A stretch of DNA of 64,000 nucleotides from an uncultured Alloprevotella sp. (GTDB taxonomy: Bacteria; Bacteroidota; Bacteroidia; Bacteroidales; Bacteroidaceae). The notes under the pieces were generated by a model. It saw nothing but the letters and a program-made list of their open reading frames with translations. It did not search any database and was not told the origin of the DNA. Shown here piece by piece: positions 34,686-43,817 of the stretch. Positions within the stretch are counted from its first letter, which is position 1, and each line of letters starts with the position of its first letter. Location: assembly GCA_944322325.1 (NCBI GenBank), contig CALUOQ010000004.1:62001-126000 (forward strand). The letters are read 5' to 3'. The translations under genes were made by a program, and so were the position numbers.

Positions 34686-35569
34686 CCCTCCTTGCCCTCA
34701 CGCTGGCCGCCCTGCCCGCCGCAGCCCAGGAACTGCGCGCCAAGGTGAGCATCAACCACAGCCAGGTGCAGGGAACGAGTTCCAGCATCTTCGAAAATCT
34801 GGAAACCGCGCTCACGCAACTGATGAACGAACGCCGCTGGACCAACCAGCAGTATGCCGTGAACGAGCGCATCGACTGCACCTTCAACCTCACCATCAGC
34901 AAATACACCGAGGGCGAGAACACATTCGAAGGTACACTGACGGTGCAAAGCTCGCGGCCCGTGTTCAACTCAACCTATACCACCACGGTGTTCAACTTCC
35001 GCGACGCGACGTGCACCTTCACTTTTCAGGAATTCGACCGCCTCGAATTCCGCCTCGACCAGATAGACAACGAACTCACGGCGCTGATGGCGTACTACGC
35101 CTATTTAATCATCGGATGGGACATGGACACGATGGCGCCGCTCGGCGGTACCGAGGCGCTCCGCAACGCGCAGACCATCGTCAACGGCGCGCAGAGCTTC
35201 ACGTCGAAAGGCTGGAAAGCCTTCGAAAGCTCCAAGAACCGATACACCATCATTAACGACTATCTCGACGGAGGCATGGAACCGTTGCGCCAACTGCAGT
35301 ACCAGTATTACCGCAACGGCATGGACGAAATGGCCACGAACTCCGAGCGCGCACGGGCCAGCATCACCGAAGCCCTGCAACTGCTCCAGACGGCCAAGGA
35401 GAACAAGCCGATGAGCTCGCTGCCCCAACTCTTCACCGAAATAAAGCGCGACGAGCTCGTCAATATATACCACGGAAAAGGCACGGCAAACGACAAAGAA
35501 AAACTCTACGACATGCTCATGAGTATCAACCCGTCGTACAGTACTTACTGGCACAAACTCAGACAATGA
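34661..35569 (+). CDS. DUF4835 family exported protein
   Basis: 302 residues. A signal peptide (LLTLLALTLAALPAAAQ) and a mature region starting ELRAKVSINHSQVQGT, followed by VFENLETAL-type and WTNQQY segments, fit DUF4835, a Bacteroidota family of periplasmic or surface proteins of unknown function. I choose ATG 34661, which overlaps coaBC by 25 nt and gives the signal peptide. It sits between coaBC and recN, the usual place for this family as I recall. The role is unknown; linkage to envelope biogenesis is a guess. Confidence 0.82.
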   Translation: MPIARKLLTLLALTLAALPAAAQELRAKVSINHSQVQGTSSSIFENLETALTQLMNERRWTNQQYAVNERIDCTFNLTISKYTEGENTFEGTLTVQSSRPVFNSTYTTTVFNFRDATCTFTFQEFDRLEFRLDQIDNELTALMAYYAYLIIGWDMDTMAPLGGTEALRNAQTIVNGAQSFTSKGWKAFESSKNRYTIINDYLDGGMEPLRQLQYQYYRNGMDEMATNSERARASITEALQLLQTAKENKPMSSLPQLFTEIKRDELVNIYHGKGTANDKEKLYDMLMSINPSYSTYWHKLRQ

Positions 35570-35573
35570 AGTG

Positions 35574-37241
35574 ATGTTGACACACCTGCACATACAGAAC
35601 TACGCCCTCATCGACGCGCTGGACATCGACCTCGCAGCGGGTTTTTCCGTCATCACCGGCGAGACGGGCGCTGGAAAGAGCATCCTGCTCGGCGCCCTCG
35701 GACTGCTGCTCGGCCAGCGCGCCGACAGCAAGGCCATCAAGCCCGGCGCGGCCAAGTGCTGCGTCGAGGCCACTTTCGACATCAACACACTCGACCTGGC
35801 CGGCTACTTCGAGGAAAACGACCTCGACTATGACCCCGCGGCGTGCACCGTCCGCCGCGAAGTGCTGGCCAGCGGAAAAAGCCGCAGCTTCGTCAACGAC
35901 ACGCCCGTCAACCTCCAGCAACTCCGCGCACTGACCTCGCGACTCGTCGACATACACTCGCAACACAAGAACCTGCTCATCAACGAAGAAAAGTTCCTGC
36001 TCGACCTGCTCGACGGAGCCGCCGCCAACACCACCCTGCTGACCCGCTACGCCGAAGCCTACCACGACTTCACCCGCACCAAACGCGAAATCAGCCAGCT
36101 CAACCTCCAGCTCCAGCAAGCCCGCGACGAGCAGGACTACCTCAGCTTTCAGGCCTCGCAGCTCGACGAAGCGAACCTCACCGAGGGCGAACAGGAAGAA
36201 CTCGAGGCCGAACAGCAGATACTCACGCACGCCGAGGAAATCAAAAGCCGGCTCTACCAGGTGGTCACGCTGCTACAGGAAGGCGAAGTCAACGCCCTCG
36301 AAGCCCTCCGAGCCAGCCAGCAACACCTCGACGCACTGGGCAACGTGTTTGCCGACGCCGCCCCCCTGGCCGACCGCCTGCAAAGCACCTGCATCGAAGT
36401 GAGCGACATCTGCGCCGAGGCCGAGCGCCACTCCGAGCGCGTCGAGTTCGACCCCGAACGCCTCGCCTACGTCACCGACCGCCTCAACCTCATCTACACC
36501 CTCGAACAAAAACACCGCGTCGACAGCGTCGGCGAGCTGCTCCGCATAGGCCGCGAACTCAACGAGCGGCTTCAGGCCATCCAGACCAGCGACGAACGGC
36601 TGGCCAAGCTGAACCGCCAGCTCGACGAGGCGCGCTCAGCCCTCGACGCCGCCGCCGGCGAACTCACCGCCCGACGCCGCGAGGCCGGGCTGCAGCTGGC
36701 CGACGACCTGACCCGCCGCCTGGCGGACCTCGGGATGCCCAGCGCACGGCTCGACTTTGCCCTCGAAGCGCTCGACGCCCCCACACCGCTCGGCACCGAC
36801 CACGTCGTCCTCCTCTTCAGCGCCAACCGAAACATGCCCATGCAGGACGTGTCGGACATCGCCTCGGGCGGCGAAATAGCCCGCCTGATGTTGGCCCTCA
36901 AAGCCAGTACAGCCCGCCACGCGGCGCTGCCCACCATCATCTTCGACGAGATAGACACCGGCGTATCGGGCCGCATGGCCGAAAAAATGGCGAACACGAT
37001 GGAGGAAATGGCGGCGCACGAACAAATCATCAGTATCACCCACCTGCCCCAGATAGCGGCCCGCGGCCGCGCACACTACCGCGTGTTCAAGGAGGAAGAC
37101 GAACGTGGCACCACCAGCCACATCGTACGCCTCACCGACGAGGAACGCGTCGAGGAAATAGCCCGGATGCTCAGCGGCGAAGCCCTCACCGACGCCGCCA
37201 TACGCAACGCGAAAGAGCTCCTCGCCGCCCGTAAACCGTAA
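35574..37241 (+). CDS. recN: DNA repair protein RecN
   Basis: 555 residues, SMC-like ATPase in double-strand break repair. Walker A GETGAGKSILL lies near residue 30. Two coiled-coil stretches rich in Glu/Gln/Leu flank a central region (about 150-370). The ABC signature (DIASGGEIARLMLALK) and Walker B (TIIFDEIDTGVSG) are in the C-terminal half, followed by SITHLPQIAARG. A GTG at 35571 precedes the ATG at 35574; the ATG gives the usual MLTHLHIQNYALID start. It follows DUF4835 by 4 nt and precedes the TPR gene by 5 nt. Confidence 0.95.
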   Translation: MLTHLHIQNYALIDALDIDLAAGFSVITGETGAGKSILLGALGLLLGQRADSKAIKPGAAKCCVEATFDINTLDLAGYFEENDLDYDPAACTVRREVLASGKSRSFVNDTPVNLQQLRALTSRLVDIHSQHKNLLINEEKFLLDLLDGAAANTTLLTRYAEAYHDFTRTKREISQLNLQLQQARDEQDYLSFQASQLDEANLTEGEQEELEAEQQILTHAEEIKSRLYQVVTLLQEGEVNALEALRASQQHLDALGNVFADAAPLADRLQSTCIEVSDICAEAERHSERVEFDPERLAYVTDRLNLIYTLEQKHRVDSVGELLRIGRELNERLQAIQTSDERLAKLNRQLDEARSALDAAAGELTARRREAGLQLADDLTRRLADLGMPSARLDFALEALDAPTPLGTDHVVLLFSANRNMPMQDVSDIASGGEIARLMLALKASTARHAALPTIIFDEIDTGVSGRMAEKMANTMEEMAAHEQIISITHLPQIAARGRAHYRVFKEEDERGTTSHIVRLTDEERVEEIARMLSGEALTDAAIRNAKELLAARKP

Positions 37242-37246
37242 ACACA

Positions 37247-38947
37247 ATGTCAGCCTATATGCACAGCAGAATACACTCACTCATCGCCGGCCTCGCCCTC
37301 TGGATGGGGTGTGCCCTCATGGCCCAGGCCGCCGGCGACGACGCGCGCAAAAGCGTCATCAACATCACCACCTACGACGCCGACGGCAAGCTCCTCAAGT
37401 CGGGCAACGGCTTCTACGTGGGCGAACGCGGCGAAGCCGTGGCCCTCTACGACCTCTTCGACGGCGCCAGCAAGGCCGTCGCCATCGACGCCAACGGCAA
37501 ACGCCACGACGTCAGCCGCATCATCGGCGCCAGCGACACCTACGACGTGGTGCGCTTCCGCGTCGATACGGAGAAGAACGACTACCTCACTCCCGCCCCC
37601 TCGCAGGGCGCGGAGGGCGCCGCCGTAGAGGTCGTCCCCTACTCCGTCGAGAAAAAAAGCCGGCCCGTAGCCGCCCGAATCAGCAGCGTCACGACGTTTG
37701 AATCCTACAGTTACTACACGCTCGACACGGCAAACGAAGACCAGTACGCCGGTTGCCCCGTGACCGACGCCGCCGGCCAGGTCGTCGGCATCGCCCAGAA
37801 AAACGTCACGAAGGACGCCGCCGGGCTCTGCGCCATCGACGTCCGCGCCGCCACGACACTCAGCGCCGGCACGCTCGGCTACATCAGCCGCGACCTCAAG
37901 GCCATACACATCCCCACCGCCCTGCCCGCCAACGAGACCGACGCCCTCAACTACATCTACATGCTCGGCATGACGCGCCAGGACTCCATGACCCACGTCA
38001 CGGCCTACGCCGACTTCATCGCCGCCTACCCCGCAAACGCCGACATCTACCTCGAGCGCGCCAAGTTCTACGCCTCGCGCCACGACTACGCCCGCAGCGA
38101 GGCCGACATCGCCCACGTCGTCGACGAGTTCCCCGACAAAGCCGCCGAGGCGCACTACGTCCTCGGCCGAATCATATACGAGAAAATGACCACCGCCCCG
38201 CAGCCGCCCTACGCCGACTGGTCGCTCGAAAAGGCCCTCGCCGAAAGCCAGGCTGCCAGCCAGGCCGACAACCAGCCCCTCTACGTCATGCAGGCGGGCG
38301 AGTGCCAGTTTGCCCTCAAACAGTACGACAAGGCCTACGAGAGCTTCCTTGCCGTGACGCGCACGCCGCTGGCCTCGAGCCAGGTGTTCTACTACGCTGC
38401 ACGCGCGCTCGAGCTGGCCGGCGGCGACAGCCTGCAAATCCTGGCCCTCGCCGACAGCGCCGTGGCCCGCTGCGCCAAGCCCTACCAGCACGCGGCGGCC
38501 CCTTACCTCTTCGCCCGGGCCAGCTACCGCGTCAGGTACGGCCTCTACCGCGAGGCAGTGACCGACTACAACGACTACGCCGACATCATGGGCACCAGCA
38601 ACCTCAACGCCCACTTCCACTACCTGCGCGAACAGGCCGAGCTTAAGGGCCACCTCTACCAGCAGGCCCTCGACGACATCGACGCCGCCATTGAGAAACA
38701 GCCTGGCGAAGCGCTCTACCACATGGAACGCGCCGTCATCCAGGTCCTCGTGGCCAACTACGAGGAGGGCCTCGCCTCCGCCCGCGAGGCCATGCGCCTT
38801 GCCCCCAAGGACCCCGAAGGCTACCGCCTCGCCGGACTGGCCGAGGGCGAGCTCGGCCGCAAGGCCCAGGCCCGCGAACTGCTCCAGAAAGCCAAGGAGC
38901 TGGGCTCCGCGAGCGCCGAGACCCTGATACAGCGCTACGCCGAATAA
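37247..38947 (+). CDS. Exported TPR protein with a degenerate trypsin-like domain
   Basis: 566 residues. A signal peptide (LIAGLALWMGCALMAQA) is followed by a region (about 30-220) laid out like a trypsin/DegP-type protease: SGNGFYVG at the start and AGCPVTDAAGQVVGIAQ at the place of the GxSGxP oxyanion loop. The nucleophile Ser position reads Ala-Gly-Cys-Pro, and no His follows the first strand, so proteolysis looks lost. The C-terminal half (about 230-566) is a TPR array with helices such as ADIYLERAKFYASRHDYARSE. It starts 5 nt after recN. It may bind peptides or envelope proteins; the partner is unknown. Confidence 0.65.
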   Translation: MSAYMHSRIHSLIAGLALWMGCALMAQAAGDDARKSVINITTYDADGKLLKSGNGFYVGERGEAVALYDLFDGASKAVAIDANGKRHDVSRIIGASDTYDVVRFRVDTEKNDYLTPAPSQGAEGAAVEVVPYSVEKKSRPVAARISSVTTFESYSYYTLDTANEDQYAGCPVTDAAGQVVGIAQKNVTKDAAGLCAIDVRAATTLSAGTLGYISRDLKAIHIPTALPANETDALNYIYMLGMTRQDSMTHVTAYADFIAAYPANADIYLERAKFYASRHDYARSEADIAHVVDEFPDKAAEAHYVLGRIIYEKMTTAPQPPYADWSLEKALAESQAASQADNQPLYVMQAGECQFALKQYDKAYESFLAVTRTPLASSQVFYYAARALELAGGDSLQILALADSAVARCAKPYQHAAAPYLFARASYRVRYGLYREAVTDYNDYADIMGTSNLNAHFHYLREQAELKGHLYQQALDDIDAAIEKQPGEALYHMERAVIQVLVANYEEGLASAREAMRLAPKDPEGYRLAGLAEGELGRKAQARELLQKAKELGSASAETLIQRYAE

Positions 38948-38969
38948 ACCCGCCGCAACCGGCCGGCAA

Positions 38970-39032
38970 ACAAGTACTACGACAGTTTTTACGGGGACTA
39001 CGACAGAAATTTCTATCGTAGTCCCCGTTTTT
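38970..39032 (+). repeat. 21-nt repeat array, locus 6 (three units)
   Basis: Units at 38970-38990, 38991-39011 and 39012-39032. Unit 1 begins ACAAGTACTACGACAG. Units 2 and 3 form a stem of GGGGACTACGA with TCGTAGTCCCC (38993-39026, one mismatch inside) followed by a G and six T residues (39027-39033). The placement after the TPR gene and the T-run make it a plausible intrinsic terminator. Confidence 0.87.
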
Positions 39033-39210
39033 TCCAGGTATATACCCCGTTTCCGCCACATATACACACCGCATCACCGGCCGCACACGCACGCCCGCGC
39101 CTCGCCACGCCAGCCCGGCCCGACGCGGCCCCACAGCCGCCGGCGGGCGCAAAGCGCAGATTTATCACCACTTTACGCGCGCGGAGGGCCGCGTTTCCGT
39201 TTTTATTTAC

Positions 39211-39218
39211 TACTTTTG
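39211..39218 (+). promoter_or_regulatory. Promoter -7 box for the nqr operon
   Basis: TACTTTTG matches TAnnTTTG, 19 nt before the nqrA ATG. No TTTG at canonical spacing is seen. Confidence 0.5.
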
Positions 39219-39237
39219 CGGAGGCTATAACTAACTT

Positions 39238-40587
39238 ATGGAAAAAACTATCAAGATTCGTAAAGGCTTAGACCTGAACTTGGCCGGCGAAGCCCAGCGG
39301 CAGACGCGCCCCGAGGCCCCCGCCAAGCTGTACGCGCTGGTCCCCGACGACTTCCACGGCGTGAAACCGCGCCCCGTGGTGAAGGAGGGCGACAAAGTCG
39401 AGGCCGGCAGTCCGCTCTTCGTCGCCAAGCACGACGAGCGCATACGCTTCGTGTCGCCCGTGAGCGGCACGGTATCGGCCATCGTGCGGGGCGAACGCCG
39501 CAAGATACTGAGCATACAAGTCATCCCCGACGGCCAAAACGCCAGCCGCAGTTTCACCATCCCCGAAGGCAAGGCCCTGACAGCCGAGTCGCTCAAGGCG
39601 CTGCTGCTCGAAAGCGGACTGTTCGCCTACCTGCGCAGCCGTCCGTACGACGTCGTCGCCTCGCCCGACGACCAGCCCAAGGGCATCTTCATCTCCACTT
39701 TCTCGAAAATGCCGCTGGCAGCTGACTTCAGCTACGTCCTCGACGGACAGGAGGCCGACTTCCAACGCGCCGTCAGCGCGCTGGCCCTGCTGGCACCGGT
39801 GTACCTGGGCATCGCCCCGGAGCAGGTGGACCGGCTCGGAAACACGACGGACGCCACCGTCTACTGCTTCGACGGGCCCAACCCCTCGGGCAACGTAGGC
39901 GTGCACATCAACCACGTGTCGCCTATTAATAAAGGTGAGACCGTATGGACGCTCGGTGCCGAGGAGGCCCTCTTCGTCGGTCGCCTGCTGCGCACCGGAC
40001 ACGTGGACCTGACGCGGCGCATCGCCATAGCGGGAAGCGACATCCGCCAGCCGCAATACGCCGAGGCCAAGGTGGGCGCACAGCTGGCCAGCCTTGTCGA
40101 CGGACAAATCGACGCCACCCACCACGTACGTCTCATCAACGGCAACCCCCTCGTGGGCCGCAAGGCCGCGGCGGACGACTTCCTCGGCGCCCACGTGACG
40201 GAGGTCTGCGCCATCCCCGAGGGCGACGACCGCGACGAGGTGCTGGGCTGGATCACGCCGCGCCTGAACGACTTCTCGACCAACCGCAGCTACTTCAGCT
40301 GGCTGCAGGGCAAGGCCCGCCGCTACACGCTGGACTGCCGCATCAAGGGCAGCCAACGCCACATGATCATGAGCGGCGAGTACGACCGCGTCTTCCCCAT
40401 GGACATCTACGCCGGTTACCTCGTCAAGGCCATCATCACCGGAAACATCGACCGGCAGGAAGAGCTGGGCATCTACGAGGTCGCTCCGGAAGACTTCGCC
40501 GTAGCCGAGTTTGTCGACTCCTCCAAGCTCGAACTCCAGCGCATCGTCCGCGAAGGCCTCGACCTGCTCCGCAAAGAGAACAGCTAA
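39238..40587 (+). CDS. nqrA: Na+-translocating NADH:quinone reductase subunit A
   Basis: 449 residues, peripheral cytoplasmic subunit of the sodium-pumping NADH:quinone reductase. It opens with the expected KIRKGLDLNLAGEAQ, then a lipoyl-like barrel KPRPVVKEGDKVEAGSPLF and VSPVSGTVSAIVRGERR. Later family segments include FSKMPLAADF and INHVSPINKGETVWTLGAEE. The length matches NqrA, and the gene order with five further subunits confirms it. nqrB follows after 40 nt. Confidence 0.95.
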   Translation: MEKTIKIRKGLDLNLAGEAQRQTRPEAPAKLYALVPDDFHGVKPRPVVKEGDKVEAGSPLFVAKHDERIRFVSPVSGTVSAIVRGERRKILSIQVIPDGQNASRSFTIPEGKALTAESLKALLLESGLFAYLRSRPYDVVASPDDQPKGIFISTFSKMPLAADFSYVLDGQEADFQRAVSALALLAPVYLGIAPEQVDRLGNTTDATVYCFDGPNPSGNVGVHINHVSPINKGETVWTLGAEEALFVGRLLRTGHVDLTRRIAIAGSDIRQPQYAEAKVGAQLASLVDGQIDATHHVRLINGNPLVGRKAAADDFLGAHVTEVCAIPEGDDRDEVLGWITPRLNDFSTNRSYFSWLQGKARRYTLDCRIKGSQRHMIMSGEYDRVFPMDIYAGYLVKAIITGNIDRQEELGIYEVAPEDFAVAEFVDSSKLELQRIVREGLDLLRKENS

Positions 40588-40627
40588 GGCCGGAGCCTCC
40601 CACATCCTTTCAGAAAACATTACGAAT

Positions 40628-41776
40628 ATGATAAAGAAGTTTTTCGATAAAATAAGACCCAACTTCGAAGCGGGAGGCAAGTGGCACAGCCTGCACTCCC
40701 TGTTCGAAGGCATGGAAAGTTTTCTGCTCGTGCCCAACCGCACCTCGGCCGTAGGCGTCAGCGTGCACGACGCCATCGACTCGAAGCGCATCATGTCATT
40801 CGTAGTCATCGCCCTGCTGCCCGCCCTGCTTTTCGGCATGTACAACGTGGGCTACCAGCACTACCGCGCCGCCGGACTCGACGGAACGTTCCTCGAACTG
40901 TTCGGCTACGGATTCCTGGCTGTACTGCCCAAAATCATTGTCTCCTACGTCGTCGGACTCGGCATAGAGTTCGCCGTGGCCCAGTGGAAGGGTGAGGAAA
41001 TCCAGGAGGGCTATCTCGTCACCGGACTGCTGGTCCCGCTGATTGTCCCGGTGAGCTGCCCGCTGTGGATGCTTGCCCTCGCCGTGGCGTTCTCGGTGAT
41101 ATTCGTCAAGGAAATCTTCGGCGGAACGGGCATGAATATCTTCAATCCCGCCATCGTAGCGCGCGCCTTCCTCTTCTTCTCCTATCCGAACCAGATGAGC
41201 GGCGAGAACGTGTGGGTGAGCAAGGAGAGTATCCTCGGGCTCGGCAAGGATCTGCCCGACACCTTTACCATGGCCACGCCCCTCGGCACCGCCAGCGCCG
41301 GCCACTACGTGGCTCCGCCCCTTGACGACATGATCATCGGCCTCATGCCGGGCTCCATCGGCGAAACGAGCGTCATCGCCATCGCCATCGGCGCCGTCAT
41401 CCTGCTCTGGACGCGCATTGCCTCGTGGCGCACCATGGTGAGCGTCTTTGTCGGCGGTGCACTTACGGCAGCCCTTTTCCACAGCTTGGGCGCCACGCCG
41501 CTCATGTGGTACGAGCACCTGTTCCTCGGCGGTTTCTGCTTCGGCGCCGTCTTCATGGCTACCGACCCCGTGACCAGCGCCCGGACCGAGCAGGGCAAGT
41601 ATATCTACGGTTTCCTCATCGGTGTGGTGGCCATCCTGGTCCGCGTCGCCAACCCCGGTTACCCCGAGGGCATGATGCTCGCCATCCTGCTGATGAACGC
41701 CCTGGCACCGCTCATCGACTACTGCTTCGTACAACGCAACATCAGCAAGCGAGCCAAGCGCGCTGCCCATAAATAA
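40628..41776 (+). CDS. nqrB: Na+-translocating NADH:quinone reductase subunit B
   Basis: 382 residues, membrane subunit carrying covalent FMN and part of the sodium path. It has about eight to ten helices. The flavinylation site is the Thr in DTFTMATPLG (about residue 214), matching the D-x-x-(S/T)-x-A-T motif recognised by the ApbE flavin transferase. Other family segments are GTGMNIFNPAIVARAFLFF and FMATDPVTSARTEQGKYIYG. Start ATG 40628; earlier open frame is a shadow. It ends 10 nt before nqrC. ApbE is not in this window. Confidence 0.95.
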   Translation: MIKKFFDKIRPNFEAGGKWHSLHSLFEGMESFLLVPNRTSAVGVSVHDAIDSKRIMSFVVIALLPALLFGMYNVGYQHYRAAGLDGTFLELFGYGFLAVLPKIIVSYVVGLGIEFAVAQWKGEEIQEGYLVTGLLVPLIVPVSCPLWMLALAVAFSVIFVKEIFGGTGMNIFNPAIVARAFLFFSYPNQMSGENVWVSKESILGLGKDLPDTFTMATPLGTASAGHYVAPPLDDMIIGLMPGSIGETSVIAIAIGAVILLWTRIASWRTMVSVFVGGALTAALFHSLGATPLMWYEHLFLGGFCFGAVFMATDPVTSARTEQGKYIYGFLIGVVAILVRVANPGYPEGMMLAILLMNALAPLIDYCFVQRNISKRAKRAAHK

Positions 41777-41786
41777 ACGCACGACC

Positions 41787-42491
41787 ATGAAACTGAATAC
41801 CAACAGCAACACCTACACCATCATCTACGCCGCCGTCGTAGTCGTCGTGGTGGCTTTTCTCCTTGCTTTCGTGTCCGAAGTGCTGAAAGCGCCCTCGGAG
41901 GCCAACGAACGCATCGACAAGAAAAAACAAATCCTCGCCTCGCTCAACATCCGCGACGTCGACAACCAGCAGGTCGAGAGCGAGTACGACAAGGTCATCG
42001 TAGCCGACTGCGTCATTGACAGCCAGGGCGAAGTCGTGGACGCCGGTACCGACAAGGACCAGACCGGATTCCTGATGGGCAGCAAGGACATCACGCCCGA
42101 CCGCCTGCCCCTCTACGTCTGCAACGTCGACGGCGCGAAAAAATATGTCATTCCCCTCTTCGGCAAGGGCCTTTGGGGCGCCATCTGGGGCTACCTCGCG
42201 CTGAACGACGACTGCAACACCGTCTATGGCGCCTACTTCGGCCACCAGAGCGAGACCGCCGGTCTGGGCGCCCGCATCACCGACCTCGACTTCCAGGAAC
42301 AGTTCAAGGACAAGTCGGTGATGAACGCCGACGGGACGGTGGGCCTGAAGGTCGTAAAGAAAGGCCAGGTGAAGGACGACGCCCACGAGTGCGACGGCAT
42401 CTCGGGAGCCACGCTGACCATGGACGGCGTGAGCGCCATGTTCAGCGAGAGCATTGCCCCCTACCGCGCCTATCTGGAGGCTAACAACTGA
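41787..42491 (+). CDS. nqrC: Na+-translocating NADH:quinone reductase subunit C
   Basis: 234 residues. One N-terminal membrane helix (TIIYAAVVVVVVAFLLAFV) anchors a periplasmic FMN-binding domain. The flavinylation site is the final Thr of DGISGATLT (about residue 210), the classic ApbE target. A Gly-rich segment FGKGLWGAIWGYLA and SETAGLGARI match NqrC/RnfG. The position between nqrB and nqrD identifies it as NqrC. Gap to nqrD is 20 nt. Confidence 0.95.
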   Translation: MKLNTNSNTYTIIYAAVVVVVVAFLLAFVSEVLKAPSEANERIDKKKQILASLNIRDVDNQQVESEYDKVIVADCVIDSQGEVVDAGTDKDQTGFLMGSKDITPDRLPLYVCNVDGAKKYVIPLFGKGLWGAIWGYLALNDDCNTVYGAYFGHQSETAGLGARITDLDFQEQFKDKSVMNADGTVGLKVVKKGQVKDDAHECDGISGATLTMDGVSAMFSESIAPYRAYLEANN

Positions 42492-42511
42492 CATCCGTAA
42501 AACGTTAAGCT

Positions 42512-43141
42512 ATGAACAAGTTATTCTCTAAGGAAAATAAAGCCGTATTCCTGGCTCCGCTCAACATAGACAACCCGATACTCGTTCAGATACTGGGTAT
42601 CTGCTCCGCGCTCGCCGTGACGTCGCAGCTGGAGCCGGCCATCGTCATGGGCCTCTCGGTCACCGTCATCACGGGCTTCAGCAACGTCATCATTTCCCTT
42701 ATCCGGAAAACCATCCCCAACCGCATCCGCATCATCATCCAGCTGGTGGTCGTGGCGGCCTTGGTGACCATCGTCAGCATGTTGCTCAAAGCCTTTGCGT
42801 ACGACGTCAGCGTGCAGCTGAGCGTCTACGTCGGCCTCATCATCACCAACTGCATCCTCATGGGTCGCCTCGAGGCATTCGCCATGATGAACGGTCCGTG
42901 GGAGAGCTTCCTCGACGGTATCGGCAACGGCTTAGGCTACGCTTTCATCCTCGTCATTGTGGGCGCCGTGAGGGAGTTGCTGGGCTCCGGCTCGCTGCTG
43001 GGCTTCAAGCTCATCCCGGACAGCTTATACGCCAACGGTTACTCCGACAACGGCATGATGACCATGCCCGCCATGGCCCTTATCATCGTCGGTTGCGTCA
43101 TTTGGGTACACCGCTCGCTCAATAAGGAAGAAAAAAAATAA
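42512..43141 (+). CDS. nqrD: Na+-translocating NADH:quinone reductase subunit D
   Basis: 209 residues, integral membrane subunit with six helices, homologous to NqrE and RnfE. Recognisable are NPILVQILGICSALAVTS near the N-terminus and IITNCILMGRLEAFAM, which carries the conserved Cys that, with its NqrE partner, holds an intramembrane iron centre. The end is short and charged (LNKEEKK). It follows nqrC by 20 nt and precedes nqrE by 24 nt. Confidence 0.94.
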   Translation: MNKLFSKENKAVFLAPLNIDNPILVQILGICSALAVTSQLEPAIVMGLSVTVITGFSNVIISLIRKTIPNRIRIIIQLVVVAALVTIVSMLLKAFAYDVSVQLSVYVGLIITNCILMGRLEAFAMMNGPWESFLDGIGNGLGYAFILVIVGAVRELLGSGSLLGFKLIPDSLYANGYSDNGMMTMPAMALIIVGCVIWVHRSLNKEEKK

Positions 43142-43165
43142 CAACTGCTTCAACACACTGCAAGC

Positions 43166-43792
43166 ATGGAACACGCAATAAGCCTTTTCATCCGGTCTAT
43201 CTTCGTAGACAACATGATATTTGCCTCATTCCTCGGAATGTGCTCATACCTTGCTGTAAGTAAGAACGTAAAGACCGCATTCGGACTCGGCGTCGCCGTC
43301 ACGTTCGTCCTGCTCATCACCGTCCCCATCAACTACCTGTTGCAAACCAAGGTACTCAGCGCCGACGGTATCTTCCACACCGATTTGACTTACCTTTCGT
43401 TCATCCTGTTCATCGCCGTGATAGCCGGTATCGTGCAGCTGGTCGAAATGGTGGTCGAGCGCTTCTCGCCCTCGCTCTATGCGGCACTGGGCATTTTCCT
43501 TCCCCTCATCGCCGTGAACTGCGCCATCATGGGAGCCTGCCTGTTCATGCAGCAACGCATCGATATGGACCCGGCCACCAGCTCGCAGGCCATATCGGGC
43601 ATCGGCGACGCCGTCGTCTACGCCCTTGGCGCCGGACTGGGCTGGCTGCTGGCCATCGTGGCCCTCGCTGCCGTCAACGAAAAGATGGCCTACACCAACG
43701 TGCCCAAGCCCCTTCAGGGACTCGGCATCACGTTCATCACCGTCGGCCTCATGGCGATGGCCTTCATGTGCTTCTCGGGACTGAGCATTTAA
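43166..43792 (+). CDS. nqrE: Na+-translocating NADH:quinone reductase subunit E
   Basis: 208 residues, six-helix membrane subunit pairing with NqrD. The opening [23 protein letters not shown] contains a conserved Cys, and the later [17 protein letters not shown] gives the second Cys element, as in NqrE/Rnf[20 protein letters not shown] and a closing helix complete the fold. The length is normal, and the gene lies in the nqr operon, 25 nt before nqrF. Confidence 0.95.
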   Translation: MEHAISLFIRSIFVDNMIFASFLGMCSYLAVSKNVKTAFGLGVAVTFVLLITVPINYLLQTKVLSADGIFHTDLTYLSFILFIAVIAGIVQLVEMVVERFSPSLYAALGIFLPLIAVNCAIMGACLFMQQRIDMDPATSSQAISGIGDAVVYALGAGLGWLLAIVALAAVNEKMAYTNVPKPLQGLGITFITVGLMAMAFMCFSGLSI

Positions 43793-43817
43793 TCCGTCAC
43801 AGACAAAACCAAAGTAT

